From Photobacterium obscurum (GTDB taxonomy: Bacteria; Pseudomonadota; Gammaproteobacteria; Enterobacterales; Vibrionaceae), in contig NZ_JAKRRW010000022.1 of the NCBI RefSeq assembly GCF_026191635.1, positions 25,306-89,305 of the forward strand: DNA of 64,000 bases, read 5' to 3'. Under the pieces are notes generated by a model, which saw nothing but the letters and a program-made list of their open reading frames with translations, ran no database searches and was not told the origin of the DNA. The position numbers and the translations under genes were made by a program. Positions 43,839 through 52,489 of the stretch are shown piece by piece (within the stretch, counting starts at the first letter, position 1; every line of letters begins with the position of its first letter).

Positions 43839-44363
43839 GGCTTATTACCCATTAATATTTTGTGGTTTTAACCTTATCGGGCAAGCGCACTTTCCGGAAG
43901 TGAAAGTCTTACAACATATATTTTGCGAAATGGAAATCCGGTATGGGGGATCACACTGATGTTTGGGCCACAATCCGTGAAACTGGCAACCGACATGGGT
44001 ATTTCATCAAATTCTGGTCGGGCTTCACTTTTTAATCTCAATAAAATATGTCCGTAGTTGCTTATTGTTGGTAACCTTCCAGCTTCGCTGGAGTCGGATC
44101 CATAATGACGGATTACTGATAATTTGCATGTTTTGTGGTCAAAAAAAGAACCGAAATTAAAGTTGTTAATAATTAGCCTGTTAACAAAATGCGGCTGATT
44201 ATTTGCTGTATTAATTTGTCAAAGTGTCATTTTATTGACTACATATTAAGTACAGCTTAAATATTGAGGATTAAGTAATTAGGCTGCGTTGTATCTGTCA
44301 GAAGAACAATCATGGATTGAGAGCAATAAATATAATTCTTCCTTAGTTCAGGATAGTTTTACA
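43839..44363. other. Divergent spacer between yjjI and the L,D-transpeptidase gene
   Basis: About 520 bp. It holds an imperfect palindrome around CACTTTCCGGAAGTG (about 43889-43903). I looked for an FNR box (TTGAT-N4-ATCAA) for the oxygen-sensitive yjjI and found none that is convincing. An open frame reaches back to 44289 but lacks a ribosome site. Confidence 0.4.
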
Positions 44364-46016
44364 ATGTTTAATTCTAATCAGGTTGTAGGTAAACACTGTC
44401 GCCGATTATTGTCCGTATTAGCATTTATTCCGGCCGTTTCGGTTGCGCAAACCCAGTTAGGTTGGCAGGCCTTGCAGGGGTATGAGCCGGTCAGTCAGAC
44501 ACTGCTATGTTCACAATCGACCAATAAAACGTGCTTTCCTACCAAGCTGGAAAGTATCTATGCTGCTAACGACTACGTCCCGCTTTGGGCTGATGAAGCA
44601 ACTCGGCAAGAGTTTTTCCTCCAGTTCAAATCTCTGGTTTACGCGGAGCTGGTTCCGGGGCTGGAGCAGCGACTTTTTGAGCTTGAGCAATTGTCACACG
44701 CGCCGGATCAGCGGGGTTTTGATCTTATTGCCACAGATTCATTTCTGATTTATAAAGCCGTGGTTAATCTACTTGAAGCACAGCCTAGCCGCTTGTATAA
44801 GCACCATAACCTGCAACTTCCTCAACAATCCCCCCTTGAGCTGATTAATATCCAGCTATCTCCTTTGACGTTGATGGAAGAGTTGCAGAAGCTTCGCCCC
44901 AGGGGGAAGCGTTTAGAGAACTCGGTTGCTGTGGCCGAGAAGTTTCGCCAGCGTCCGCCGCACCGATTAATGTTAGTTAACCGAAAGGTATTGATCCGGG
45001 AAGATCAACCCATACCGAATGGTAATGCGTTGCTTGATGTTTTGTATGGCTACGGTGATCTCAGCCGAACCGATTATATGCAGCTAAAACAGCAGATTGT
45101 TGTTATCAATTCAGGGAAAGTCAATCGCTCTATCAGGGCATTCCAGCATCGCAATGGGCTTGATGTCGATGGCATCATAGGCCCGGCAACCGCCAAACAG
45201 TTATCTTTGCCTTACTCAGAAATCTCGCGTGTTATTGCGTTGAATCTGCAACGAAGTCGCTTTGGGTCTGATATTTCTGATAGACCGCTGATTCGGGTAA
45301 ATATTCCTGATTATATGTTGCGGATCACCCGGCGTGATCAGTTGCTTTTTGAGTCAAAGGTGATTGTGGGTAGGACAAGCAGGCCAACTAATTTGTTTTC
45401 ATCCTCGCTCAATACCATGGTAGTCAATCCGAGCTGGAATGTGCCGACAACGATCAAGCAGGAAGATGTGATCCCGAATGTGAAAAATTCACTTGATTAT
45501 TTAGCGGAGAAAAACTTAAAGATTGTAAAAAGCTGGCGGGATCGCAGCATTATTCTGCCCGAGCAAATTGAGTGGAGCAACGTGAATCCAAAGACATTCC
45601 CGTATGAATTCCAGCAGGGACCTGGGCCCAGTAATGCTTTGGGCAAAGTGAAGTTTCTGATGCCCAATGATTACTCCATATACTTGCATGATACACCGTC
45701 ACGTAGTTTGTTCCGCAAGAGCAAGCGTAACCTGAGTTCTGGCTGTGTAAGGGTTGAAAAGGCGGATGAACTGGCCGAGTTTATCCTTGGTTACCAACGT
45801 CGTTCGGGAATTGCACCGTACCAGAAAATGGTCAGTGATATGGAATCAGATACGGTCAGCCTGGGAAGAAGGGTGAATGTAGATGTGATGTATATGACTG
45901 CCTGGGTTGATGAGAACAATCGACTCCAGTTACGTGAAGATATTTATGGTTATGACCGACCTGGTAATCACCGTATTGAGTCAAAGTTTATCTCGTTGAA
46001 AGATTTCAGTTACTAG
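44364..46016 (+). CDS. ldtD: L,D-transpeptidase, YcbB/LdtD-like
   Basis: A 550-residue periplasmic enzyme that makes 3-3 crosslinks in peptidoglycan. The start at 44364 follows an AGGA site and gives a signal peptide ending near SVAQT. Domains are an N-terminal scaffold, a peptidoglycan-binding domain (about 250-290, AFQHRNGLDVDGIIGPATA), and a YkuD catalytic domain with HDTPS and SSGCVRV, where Cys461 is the nucleophile. Length and order match E. coli LdtD (YcbB, 615 residues) rather than the short Ldts. A hairpin follows at the convergent end. Confidence 0.9.
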   Translation: MFNSNQVVGKHCRRLLSVLAFIPAVSVAQTQLGWQALQGYEPVSQTLLCSQSTNKTCFPTKLESIYAANDYVPLWADEATRQEFFLQFKSLVYAELVPGLEQRLFELEQLSHAPDQRGFDLIATDSFLIYKAVVNLLEAQPSRLYKHHNLQLPQQSPLELINIQLSPLTLMEELQKLRPRGKRLENSVAVAEKFRQRPPHRLMLVNRKVLIREDQPIPNGNALLDVLYGYGDLSRTDYMQLKQQIVVINSGKVNRSIRAFQHRNGLDVDGIIGPATAKQLSLPYSEISRVIALNLQRSRFGSDISDRPLIRVNIPDYMLRITRRDQLLFESKVIVGRTSRPTNLFSSSLNTMVVNPSWNVPTTIKQEDVIPNVKNSLDYLAEKNLKIVKSWRDRSIILPEQIEWSNVNPKTFPYEFQQGPGPSNALGKVKFLMPNDYSIYLHDTPSRSLFRKSKRNLSSGCVRVEKADELAEFILGYQRRSGIAPYQKMVSDMESDTVSLGRRVNVDVMYMTAWVDENNRLQLREDIYGYDRPGNHRIESKFISLKDFSY

Positions 46017-46032
46017 CACGCTTAAAAACAAC

Positions 46033-46068
46033 ACCTGACTTCAGCAACATTCATCGCTAAAGTCAGGT
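46033..46068. terminator. Hairpin between the convergent ldtD and terC genes
   Basis: ACCTGACTT-C-AGC (46033-46045) pairs with GCT-A-AAGTCAGGT (46056-46068). There is no T run, so termination would be weak. Confidence 0.5.
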
Positions 46069-46097
46069 TGTATATTTAGTGCGTTACCATTCAGTCA

Positions 46098-47045
46098 TCA
46101 AGCGGCTGGTGCAGCGCGGGTTTTCCATAGGGAGCCAACAATAGCGGCTGATATGGTCAGTACGATGACACACAGAGAAACCGGTGTCGGTATTGCCCAT
46201 TCTGTTTCCATCAGAAGCATTTTAATACCGATGAAGCTGAGGATAAAAGCTAGTGCTGGTCGCAGGTAACAGAAACGCGTTAGCATCCCTTCTAGAACAA
46301 AATAAAGCGACCGCAGTCCGAGCAATGCAAAAACATTGGCTGTGAAGACCAGAAACGGCTCTTTTGTTACCGCAAAGATTGCCGGGATAGAATCAAGCGC
46401 AAACATCACATCGGTTAATGCAATCACTGCAATGACAATCATCAGCGGCGTTGCTAGCCAGCCTTTGCTATCTTTGACCAATACCTTGTTTCCTTGGTAG
46501 GTGCCAGTAACCCGGAAACATTTTTTCACCAGTCTAACCGGGAGGGAGGTTGAGAAGTCTTCCTGGTCCTCTTCATCTTCACGCCACAGTTTGTAACCGG
46601 TATAAAGCAGAAATGCAGCAAATATATACAGCACCCAATGGAACTGAGTCAGCAATTCTGCACCGATGGCAATCATGATCCCGCGAAGGATTAATGCGCC
46701 GACAACACCGAGCATCAACACCCGTGGACGCAATGCTTCCGGAACCGCAAACTGGCCAAATATCAGTGCAAAGACAAAAAGATTATCGACACTGAGTGAT
46801 TTCTCTAACAGGTAACCCGTTAGAAATGCAGTGGCAGCTTCACTATTGGTATAACTGCTTTCTGGTGCCATCTGCGGCCAGTAAAGATAAATAACAAAAT
46901 TAAACACCAGAGCAAGAGCAACCCAGAACAGGCTCCAGATGGCTGCTTTTTTGATGGTGACATTTCCGCCACGGGTTTGATACAAGTCCAGCGCCAGCAT
47001 AAAAACTGTCAGAACAGCGAACCCTTCGTAACTAAAAAGGCTCAT
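46098..47045 (-). CDS. alx: TerC/Alx family integral membrane protein (manganese exporter-like)
   Basis: A 315-residue membrane protein with about nine helices. SVDNLFVFALIF and DVMFALDSIPAIFAV carry the conserved acidic residues of the TerC family. I chose the ATG at 47045 because GAAGGAG lies 6 bp before it. TerC/Alx proteins export Mn2+ or help metal loading of exported proteins. A yybP-ykoY-type riboswitch lies in its leader, as in E. coli alx, which supports a manganese role. Confidence 0.92.
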   Translation of the reverse strand: MSLFSYEGFAVLTVFMLALDLYQTRGGNVTIKKAAIWSLFWVALALVFNFVIYLYWPQMAPESSYTNSEAATAFLTGYLLEKSLSVDNLFVFALIFGQFAVPEALRPRVLMLGVVGALILRGIMIAIGAELLTQFHWVLYIFAAFLLYTGYKLWREDEEDQEDFSTSLPVRLVKKCFRVTGTYQGNKVLVKDSKGWLATPLMIVIAVIALTDVMFALDSIPAIFAVTKEPFLVFTANVFALLGLRSLYFVLEGMLTRFCYLRPALAFILSFIGIKMLLMETEWAIPTPVSLCVIVLTISAAIVGSLWKTRAAPAA

Positions 47046-47065
47046 GGTTTTCTCCTTCGACATTT

Positions 47066-47089
47066 ATACCAAGCAGAAAAGCTTGGTAT
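47066..47089 (-). promoter_or_regulatory. Hairpin just before the terC ribosome site
   Basis: ATACCAAGC (47066-47074) pairs with GCTTGGTAT (47081-47089), loop of six. It lies 10 bp upstream of the GAAGGAG site, between the aptamer and the start codon, so it may be part of the riboswitch expression platform. Confidence 0.5.
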
Positions 47090-47166
47090 TGCACGGAAGG
47101 GACAGGAATATTGAGGTTAGTCATGACCTTCCGCACATTACAAAAACTACACAAGCGTGCATAAAT

Positions 47167-47304
47167 AATGGCGTTGGTCTCGTCAGAATGGTGCCAATCA
47201 ACGTTTTGCAACGCACAGCAAATCCATTCTCGGCTGCCGGAAGTGTGAGACTTCGAGATGACGACAGGCGAACAATTGGTGACTACTCCCCAAACACCGG
47301 CATT
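47167..47304 (-). ncRNA. yybP-ykoY (Mn2+) riboswitch in the terC/alx leader
   Basis: Read on the minus strand the region contains GTTTGGGGAGTAG near its 5' end, a GTCGTCAT segment, and GAGACCAACGCC at its 3' end, which are the conserved parts of the yybP-ykoY motif. The ends (AATGCCGGTG and CAACGCCATT) form the closing helix with two mismatches. The element lies about 120 bp before the terC start. This RNA class senses manganese and controls genes such as alx and mntP in E. coli. The edges are approximate. Confidence 0.82.
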
Positions 47305-47433
47305 TTATGGTGGTTCTTTGTTTAAAGCTACTTTTTTTCTGTTATCAATTATCTGTTGATGATGAATTTTTTATGTACCGGCCAGTGCTGTCATTAAGCT
47401 TTCATCGTTCGAGCCTAAATTGCTGAACATTAG

Positions 47434-47447
47434 TTGGTCTACACCAA
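47434..47447. promoter_or_regulatory. Putative PhnR operator before the FAD oxidoreductase gene
   Basis: TTGGTCTACACCAA has inverted TTGGT/ACCAA half-sites with 4 bp between. It ends 10 bp before the start codon. Similar palindromes precede phnT, phnS and phnW. Confidence 0.55.
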
Positions 47448-47457
47448 ATGGTAGGAT

Positions 47458-48870
47458 ATGTATAAGGATAGTCAAAGGTTTCAGCCGTTCTGGTTTGCAC
47501 AGGCGATGGTGATGGAAGTTCCGTCACAGCCAAGAGTGCTAATAAACGATATTCAAACGGATGTCTGTATTGTCGGTGGTGGATATACCGGCCTATGGAC
47601 GGCGATTAATCTCAAGCAACAGCAACCGGATTTGGATGTGGTTGTGATCGATAAAGGTTTATGTGGCAGCGGTGCATCAGGCCGCAATGGCGGTTGTATG
47701 CTGACATGGTCGACCAAATATTTGTCGATGAAAAAGCTCTATGGTGAGGAAGAGGCTGTAAGGCTGGTAAAAGCGTCTGAGCAAGCCATTTATGAGATCG
47801 ATGCTTTTTGTAAAGAGTATCGAATTGATGCCCAACTTCGTCTGCATGGCACTCTGTATACGGCGACAAACTATGCCCAGCGAGGGACGATGGAGCCTAT
47901 TCTGAACGCCCTTGATCGGCACGAGATAAATAGTTGGCAGCAGTGGCAGAAGAAGCAGGTTCGGCAGGGGGCTGGATCTGAGCTTCACCAAGAAGGCTTT
48001 TATTCGCCAGCGGCAGCCAGTGTCCAACCTGCGATGCTGGTGCGAGGCTTAAAGTCGGTGGCGGAAAAGTTAGGTGTAAAAGTGTATGAAAATACACCAA
48101 TGGAGGACATCAATACCGATATTCCCATAACGATTACTACTCCTCAGGCAGAGATTTTTGCCGGAAAAGTTGTTCTGGCTCTCAATGCATGGATGGTCGA
48201 AAAGTTTCCGGAGTTCAAACGTAGCGTTGTATTGGTGTCATCTGACATGGCGATTACAGAACCAATTCCGGATAAACTTGAGCCGATGGGCCTGAAAGAT
48301 GGCAAGACGGTAGTGGATTCGCGTATTTTTGTTCACTACTACCGTACAACGCCAGATGGCCGCCTGATGCTGGGTAAAGGTGGTAATCATTTTGCCTATG
48401 CCAACCGTATCGGTGAAACGTTTGATCAGCCAAGCCGTTATCAATCTCTTTTGCGTTATTCCTTCAATCGATTTTTTCCTGAGCTTCAAGATCAGAAATT
48501 CGCGACAACTTGGACGGGAGCTTCAGACCGCTCGGTTACGGGGTTGCCATTTTTTGGCAGTTTGAAGCACAGTAACAATATTTTCTATGGGCTAGGCTAT
48601 TCGGGCAACGGGGTTGGGCAGACATGGATTGGCGGAAAAATATTATCGTCATTGGTACTTGCACAGGACAATGAATGGAGTCGTTGTGGGCTCGTTTCCG
48701 GGCCGAAGGGCTATTTCCCGCCAGAGCCTTTCCGCTGGACAGGGGCGATGATGGTTCGAAATGCTATTCGGCGTAAAGAAGCGGCCGAGGATGCAGGCGA
48801 AAAGCCTACCTGGTTCGACAAGCAGTTAGCAAAGTTTGCCAATGCTGCAGGAAAGGCTGATAAAGCGTAA
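47458..48870 (+). CDS. FAD-dependent amine oxidoreductase (DAO family), probable AEP-regulon member
   Basis: A 470-residue flavoprotein. The dinucleotide-binding fold begins at VCIVGGGYTGLWTAINL (about residues 37-53), with SGASGRNGGCMLTW about 75-88, and YGLGYSGNGVGQTWIGG near the C-terminus, as in the D-amino acid oxidase/gamma-glutamylputrescine oxidase group. It should oxidise an amine or N-methyl amine. Flavin oxidoreductases that oxidise N-methyl-AEP or AEP have been described in phn clusters, and the operator upstream supports that use here; the substrate is inference. The AGG of the likely ribosome site is unusually close to the ATG. The next in-frame ATG (47503) would remove the conserved FQPFWF segment. 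A terminator follows. Confidence 0.82.
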   Translation: MYKDSQRFQPFWFAQAMVMEVPSQPRVLINDIQTDVCIVGGGYTGLWTAINLKQQQPDLDVVVIDKGLCGSGASGRNGGCMLTWSTKYLSMKKLYGEEEAVRLVKASEQAIYEIDAFCKEYRIDAQLRLHGTLYTATNYAQRGTMEPILNALDRHEINSWQQWQKKQVRQGAGSELHQEGFYSPAAASVQPAMLVRGLKSVAEKLGVKVYENTPMEDINTDIPITITTPQAEIFAGKVVLALNAWMVEKFPEFKRSVVLVSSDMAITEPIPDKLEPMGLKDGKTVVDSRIFVHYYRTTPDGRLMLGKGGNHFAYANRIGETFDQPSRYQSLLRYSFNRFFPELQDQKFATTWTGASDRSVTGLPFFGSLKHSNNIFYGLGYSGNGVGQTWIGGKILSSLVLAQDNEWSRCGLVSGPKGYFPPEPFRWTGAMMVRNAIRRKEAAEDAGEKPTWFDKQLAKFANAAGKADKA

Positions 48871-48897
48871 GAGGCACCAGCTTCATTGAAAACAAAT

Positions 48898-48933
48898 AAA
48901 ACCGTCAGTTTTCCAATAAGTGGCGGTTTTTTT
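48898..48933 (+). terminator. Rho-independent terminator after the FAD oxidoreductase gene
   Basis: AAAACCGTCA (48898-48907) pairs with TGGCGGTTTT (48921-48930) with one wobble, then T3. The rest of the 330-bp spacer to 49200 shows nothing I can name beyond a promoter for the lipoprotein gene. Confidence 0.82.
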
Positions 48934-49200
48934 CCGGCTGTCGTTGCTGGTAGATTTCATACCTTTTCAACTCCAATTCCGGTTTCGTTGCTAACCTTAC
49001 CCAAAATGTATCCAGATTTAATTACTTTTATGAAGTGATTCTAGTTCTGCAATAAATACCTTTCAGTCAATATGTTTTTGCCGATTACACTGCTAGCAAT
49101 TTTCTGCATGTTGGAGTTTTTACTCTGTGCTTGAAAAACTTCGTTTATGTTTATGACGAAGCCTGAATTAATAAGAACAACGCAGTAGGTGAAGGTTAAA

Positions 49201-49788
49201 ATGAAAAAACAAATAGTTGTAATTGCATTGGCTGCACTTCTTTCAGCCTGTGGCGGCGGAAGTGATAGTGGTGATAACCCTGGTAAGTTTGCTCCCGTTT
49301 ACGATCTCTCTGGTATTTCTAAAGATTGTGCCGAACAGCATTCGGAAGTCGTGAATACGGATATGCCGGGTTTTGCCGTCTATGTCTATGAGCCTGAGAA
49401 CAAATGTAGCCCAGAAGGAACGAACGTATTCTCGTTTGTTATGTCGGACTCACTCGATAAAGTGGCCGGGTATTTTGAGCTAGCTAACAACGTGACATAT
49501 GTGTATGGCTATTTATCTGAAGAGGACATGGCCACTGGTTCACTGGGTTCGATCTCGGGCGATCGTACGCCGAATTATGCCTCTATCATAGGGATAGATG
49601 ATATTGGTGGATATGAAATTGGGATCAATATTCCGGACAAAACAAAGACGGTTGACAGAAATGGCTTTGTGACAATTTACGAAGACTATACCCGAAGCGA
49701 CTTCCTCAATGAGTTTCCTAAGCAGATGCATCAGAAAATCGCTTTGAACCTTTTCAAGTTAGCCAATAATCAGAAGCCTGATCTATAA
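49201..49788 (+). CDS. Putative lipoprotein of unknown function, 195 residues
   Basis: MKKQIVVIALAALLSACGGG is a clear lipoprotein signal with the lipid-anchor Cys at residue 17, followed by a flexible GGGSDSGDNPG linker. The mature part (about 175 residues, two further Cys at about 39 and 63) is not recognised. It was started at the ATG 49201 rather than the GTG four codons earlier. It is convergent with phnR and shows no operator of the phn type, so its place in the AEP region may be accidental. Confidence 0.75.
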   Translation: MKKQIVVIALAALLSACGGGSDSGDNPGKFAPVYDLSGISKDCAEQHSEVVNTDMPGFAVYVYEPENKCSPEGTNVFSFVMSDSLDKVAGYFELANNVTYVYGYLSEEDMATGSLGSISGDRTPNYASIIGIDDIGGYEIGINIPDKTKTVDRNGFVTIYEDYTRSDFLNEFPKQMHQKIALNLFKLANNQKPDL

Positions 49789-49796
49789 GTGAAATG

Positions 49797-49823
49797 AAGA
49801 GCGTGCCTTGCTGGTACGCTCTT
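49797..49823. terminator. Hairpin terminator between the lipoprotein gene and phnR
   Basis: An 11-bp stem (49797-49807 with 49813-49823, one wobble), loop TTGCT. The T-rich flank is only moderate on each strand. Confidence 0.65.
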
Positions 49824-49843
49824 ATGCTTTATTTTGATGTGTG

Positions 49844-50548
49844 TTATTTTTCCAGAGTCGCCATGGACTCAATACAGATAGCATCATGTCGCCAGTATTC
49901 GAGATCACAGTCGATCAAGTTATTATGCTGGTCATAGTTAAGTCGTTCGACCAGCATTGCCGGACTACCTGAGGTTGCACGCAGGGCGTGAGCCGTATCG
50001 CCTAGCAATGATGTTGTACTGACACGATAGCGAGTTCTAGTATAAATAACATCAAACTGCTTTCGATAGGTAGCCGTTAGCGATGTTGTCACATCATGGT
50101 CGAGTAGGTTCGGGAAGTATTCCGGCAGAATGAAGTTGGTGACCACCACCACAGGGCGCTCGTCCAAATAGCGTAAACGATCAATTCGATAGACCTCCGA
50201 TAGGGGAGGTACCTGCAATAATGACGCTGCACGACGGCTGGCAGGAACAAGATTGGCAGAAAGCAATTCAGAGCGTGCCTGTCTGTTCTGGGCGCAAGCC
50301 ATCGCTGGAAAGTCAGTGGTGAAGGTGGGATCGTAACGTAGCGGTTCAGGCGAGACAAACCAGCCCCGGCGATCTTCTCGGTACAGTTTTCCTTCTGCTT
50401 CCAGCAACGCAAGAGATTCACGCAGGGTGACCCGGGTGGTGTTGAAAGACTCCGCCAGTTTACGCTCAGCCGGTAGCTTGTTGCCTGCAGCAAGTAGGCC
50501 TGCATCAATCTGCTCGTTGATGGCTTCCATGATTTTTAAATATTGCAC
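49844..50548 (-). CDS. phnR: GntR-family regulator of AEP use, PhnR
   Basis: A 234-residue HutC-subfamily GntR protein. The winged helix is at about residues 5-65 (LPAERKLAESFNTTRVTLRESLALLEAEGKL) and a UTRA ligand-binding domain fills the rest. It is the regulator normally found beside phnSTU and phnWX. It likely binds the TTGGT-N4-ACCAA-type palindromes found upstream of four genes in this region; the effector is probably AEP or a breakdown product (inference). No such palindrome was seen directly before phnR itself. Confidence 0.88.
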   Translation of the reverse strand: MQYLKIMEAINEQIDAGLLAAGNKLPAERKLAESFNTTRVTLRESLALLEAEGKLYREDRRGWFVSPEPLRYDPTFTTDFPAMACAQNRQARSELLSANLVPASRRAASLLQVPPLSEVYRIDRLRYLDERPVVVVTNFILPEYFPNLLDHDVTTSLTATYRKQFDVIYTRTRYRVSTTSLLGDTAHALRATSGSPAMLVERLNYDQHNNLIDCDLEYWRHDAICIESMATLEK

Positions 50549-50660
50549 GATTTACCCTACAAGGAATACGAATTCGAATGATATCGCAGGAAATCAATCG
50601 AAGTTGGCATTATAACAGTTTCATTTTATTGTGAACGAGCGATTCTAAGATCATTGCTAA

Positions 50661-50693
50661 TATACCCAGGCACCTTGAAGTCACTTGGGTATA
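50661..50693. repeat. 33-bp palindromic intergenic repeat, copy C
   Basis: TATACCCA (50661-50668) pairs with TGGGTATA (50686-50693), with CTTGAAGTCACT in the centre. It shares size and core with the elements at 24309 and 30385. It lies downstream of the phnU stop. Confidence 0.65.
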
Positions 50694-50738
50694 GAATTCT
50701 ATTACTATCGAATGAAATAATAAGTTTCAGGTTAAATA

Positions 50739-52487
50739 CTATCTCCTACGCCATGCTTGGGTATGGCGGTCAATAAGCTGGCCGGCACCGACATGCGCCA
50801 GTTTTACTCCTGCTGCTGTTATAAGGATCATTACCGCCATTGCAGCAGCTGGACCGGTCTGCCCGGCGTCATCCATATTTAGGACAGAAACCGAAGCGGG
50901 CATCGTCTCGGTTGCGTAGAGAAAGACGATTGCCGAGGTGGTTGTCATCGCATTGACAAAAAGGTATACCGCGATTTCCAAAATAGCAGGCATACAGACC
51001 GGGACGGTGACTTTCAGGAAAACTTTGTACTGAGGTATTTTGATGGATGCTGAGATAGCCTCTACCTCAGCAGGAAGTTGTTTCAGTGCCGTCAACGCTG
51101 TCATGTGGCCGACGGTATAGTAGTGAATAATGGTATTGATCACCAAGATCGCCATTGTTCCGTACAGCACAGAGAGCGGGTTGGCATGGTGGTTAAAGAA
51201 AAAGATATAACCAAGACCAAGTACCATACCCGGTACCGCCATAGGAACAATAGCCAGCATTTGTAACAGGCTTCTTAGCGGGCCCAAACTGCGTCCTTTG
51301 TTGATACTGTATGCACCGATAAAAATCACCACGGTACCAATTACTGCGACCAGCGAAGCAAGTTGTAGTGAATTAAAGTAAGGTGCCCAGCCATAGGCAC
51401 TGAATTCGGCAAAGTTGTAGTTGTTCAGGCTTAAGGTCAGGTTCCATGGCCAGAAGGTAACCAGCGAGCCGTAAATAGCCATACCTATCACGACGACAAT
51501 GGCGAGAGAGACAAGGGAGCAGAAAGCGAAACATATACCATCACGGAGCTTGCTTGCCTCTGGAACATAGGCAACCGAGCGAGAGTCAAACAGCCCTTGC
51601 TGTTTTTTCTGAACCCAGCGGTCAGCTACAAACGCGAGGAGTGCAGGTAGTAAAAGAATGACACTGGTAACAGCCCCCATCGAGAAGTTTTGCTGCCCGA
51701 CCACCTGCTTAAAGATGTCGGTTGCCAGCACATTGTATTGTCCGCCAATGACCTTCGGTACTCCAAAGTCACAAACCACGAGGGTGAAGACCACAATAAG
51801 GGCACTGAGCAAGCCGTACTTTGCCGCTGGTAATGTCACGATAAAGAAAGTTTTGATCGGCGAGGTGTTGAGCGCTCTGGCAGATTCATAGAGCCGGGCA
51901 TCTGATGTTTTCAACGAGGTTGTCAAAATCATCACGGCATGCGGAAACGTCCAGAAGATAAGACCGATAGCGATACCGATTGGCCCATAGATGGAGTGCC
52001 CCATTAAGAGCTCTTTGCCGACACCTTGATTACCGAACAGGTAGATCAAACTGATAGCCGGCAGCAAGGACGGTGCAAGAATTGGAGCAGAACCGAGTAC
52101 GGTGAACAGTCCTTTCAGCGGCATACAGCTGCGTGTAAGGGCGTAGGCATAACCAAAAGCAAGCAGTCCAACGCACAGAGTCACGATCATGCCGATAAAT
52201 GCGGTATTTTGTAATGAAAGCCATAGTGCTGGCGACGAAAAATATTCTGCGAAATTGGCAAGGCCAACATACTTACCTTGACTGTCGAGAACGCTTTTTT
52301 GCAACATCGTCACCAGCGGGGCCAGTACAAACAGACTCATAACCAGCGCAATGATGGCAAGTATTACCACCAGCATAATATTGTCGCGGCTGAAATTGTC
52401 TCGAAGCATGTTTACACGCGGTTTGGTCGTGGACTGCTGTGTATTCATCATGCGGCCATTGGTCAGTGAATTCATTTCAGTTTCCAT
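50739..52487 (-). CDS. phnU: Double-length AEP ABC transporter permease (PhnU type)
   Basis: A 582-residue inner-membrane protein with two permease halves (first about 50-290, second about 320-575), each with about six helices and a binding-protein-dependent transport motif (ASIKIPQYKVFLKVTVPV in the second half; ARALNTSPIKTFFIVTLPA in the first). It thus replaces a PhnU/PhnV pair. The start is 2 bp after the phnT stop, so the two form one operon. It imports 2-aminoethylphosphonate with PhnS and PhnT. An in-frame ATG at codon 5 is an alternative start. Confidence 0.88.
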   Translation of the reverse strand: METEMNSLTNGRMMNTQQSTTKPRVNMLRDNFSRDNIMLVVILAIIALVMSLFVLAPLVTMLQKSVLDSQGKYVGLANFAEYFSSPALWLSLQNTAFIGMIVTLCVGLLAFGYAYALTRSCMPLKGLFTVLGSAPILAPSLLPAISLIYLFGNQGVGKELLMGHSIYGPIGIAIGLIFWTFPHAVMILTTSLKTSDARLYESARALNTSPIKTFFIVTLPAAKYGLLSALIVVFTLVVCDFGVPKVIGGQYNVLATDIFKQVVGQQNFSMGAVTSVILLLPALLAFVADRWVQKKQQGLFDSRSVAYVPEASKLRDGICFAFCSLVSLAIVVVIGMAIYGSLVTFWPWNLTLSLNNYNFAEFSAYGWAPYFNSLQLASLVAVIGTVVIFIGAYSINKGRSLGPLRSLLQMLAIVPMAVPGMVLGLGYIFFFNHHANPLSVLYGTMAILVINTIIHYYTVGHMTALTALKQLPAEVEAISASIKIPQYKVFLKVTVPVCMPAILEIAVYLFVNAMTTTSAIVFLYATETMPASVSVLNMDDAGQTGPAAAMAVMILITAAGVKLAHVGAGQLIDRHTQAWRRR

Positions 52488-52489
52488 AC

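Noticed and set aside
43839..44363. FNR site before yjjI
   Set aside because: No TTGAT-N4-ATCAA pattern with both halves was found.
47612..48100. Overlapping antisense frames in the FAD oxidoreductase gene
   Set aside because: They are shadows of a well-supported gene, with no starts or ribosome sites of their own.
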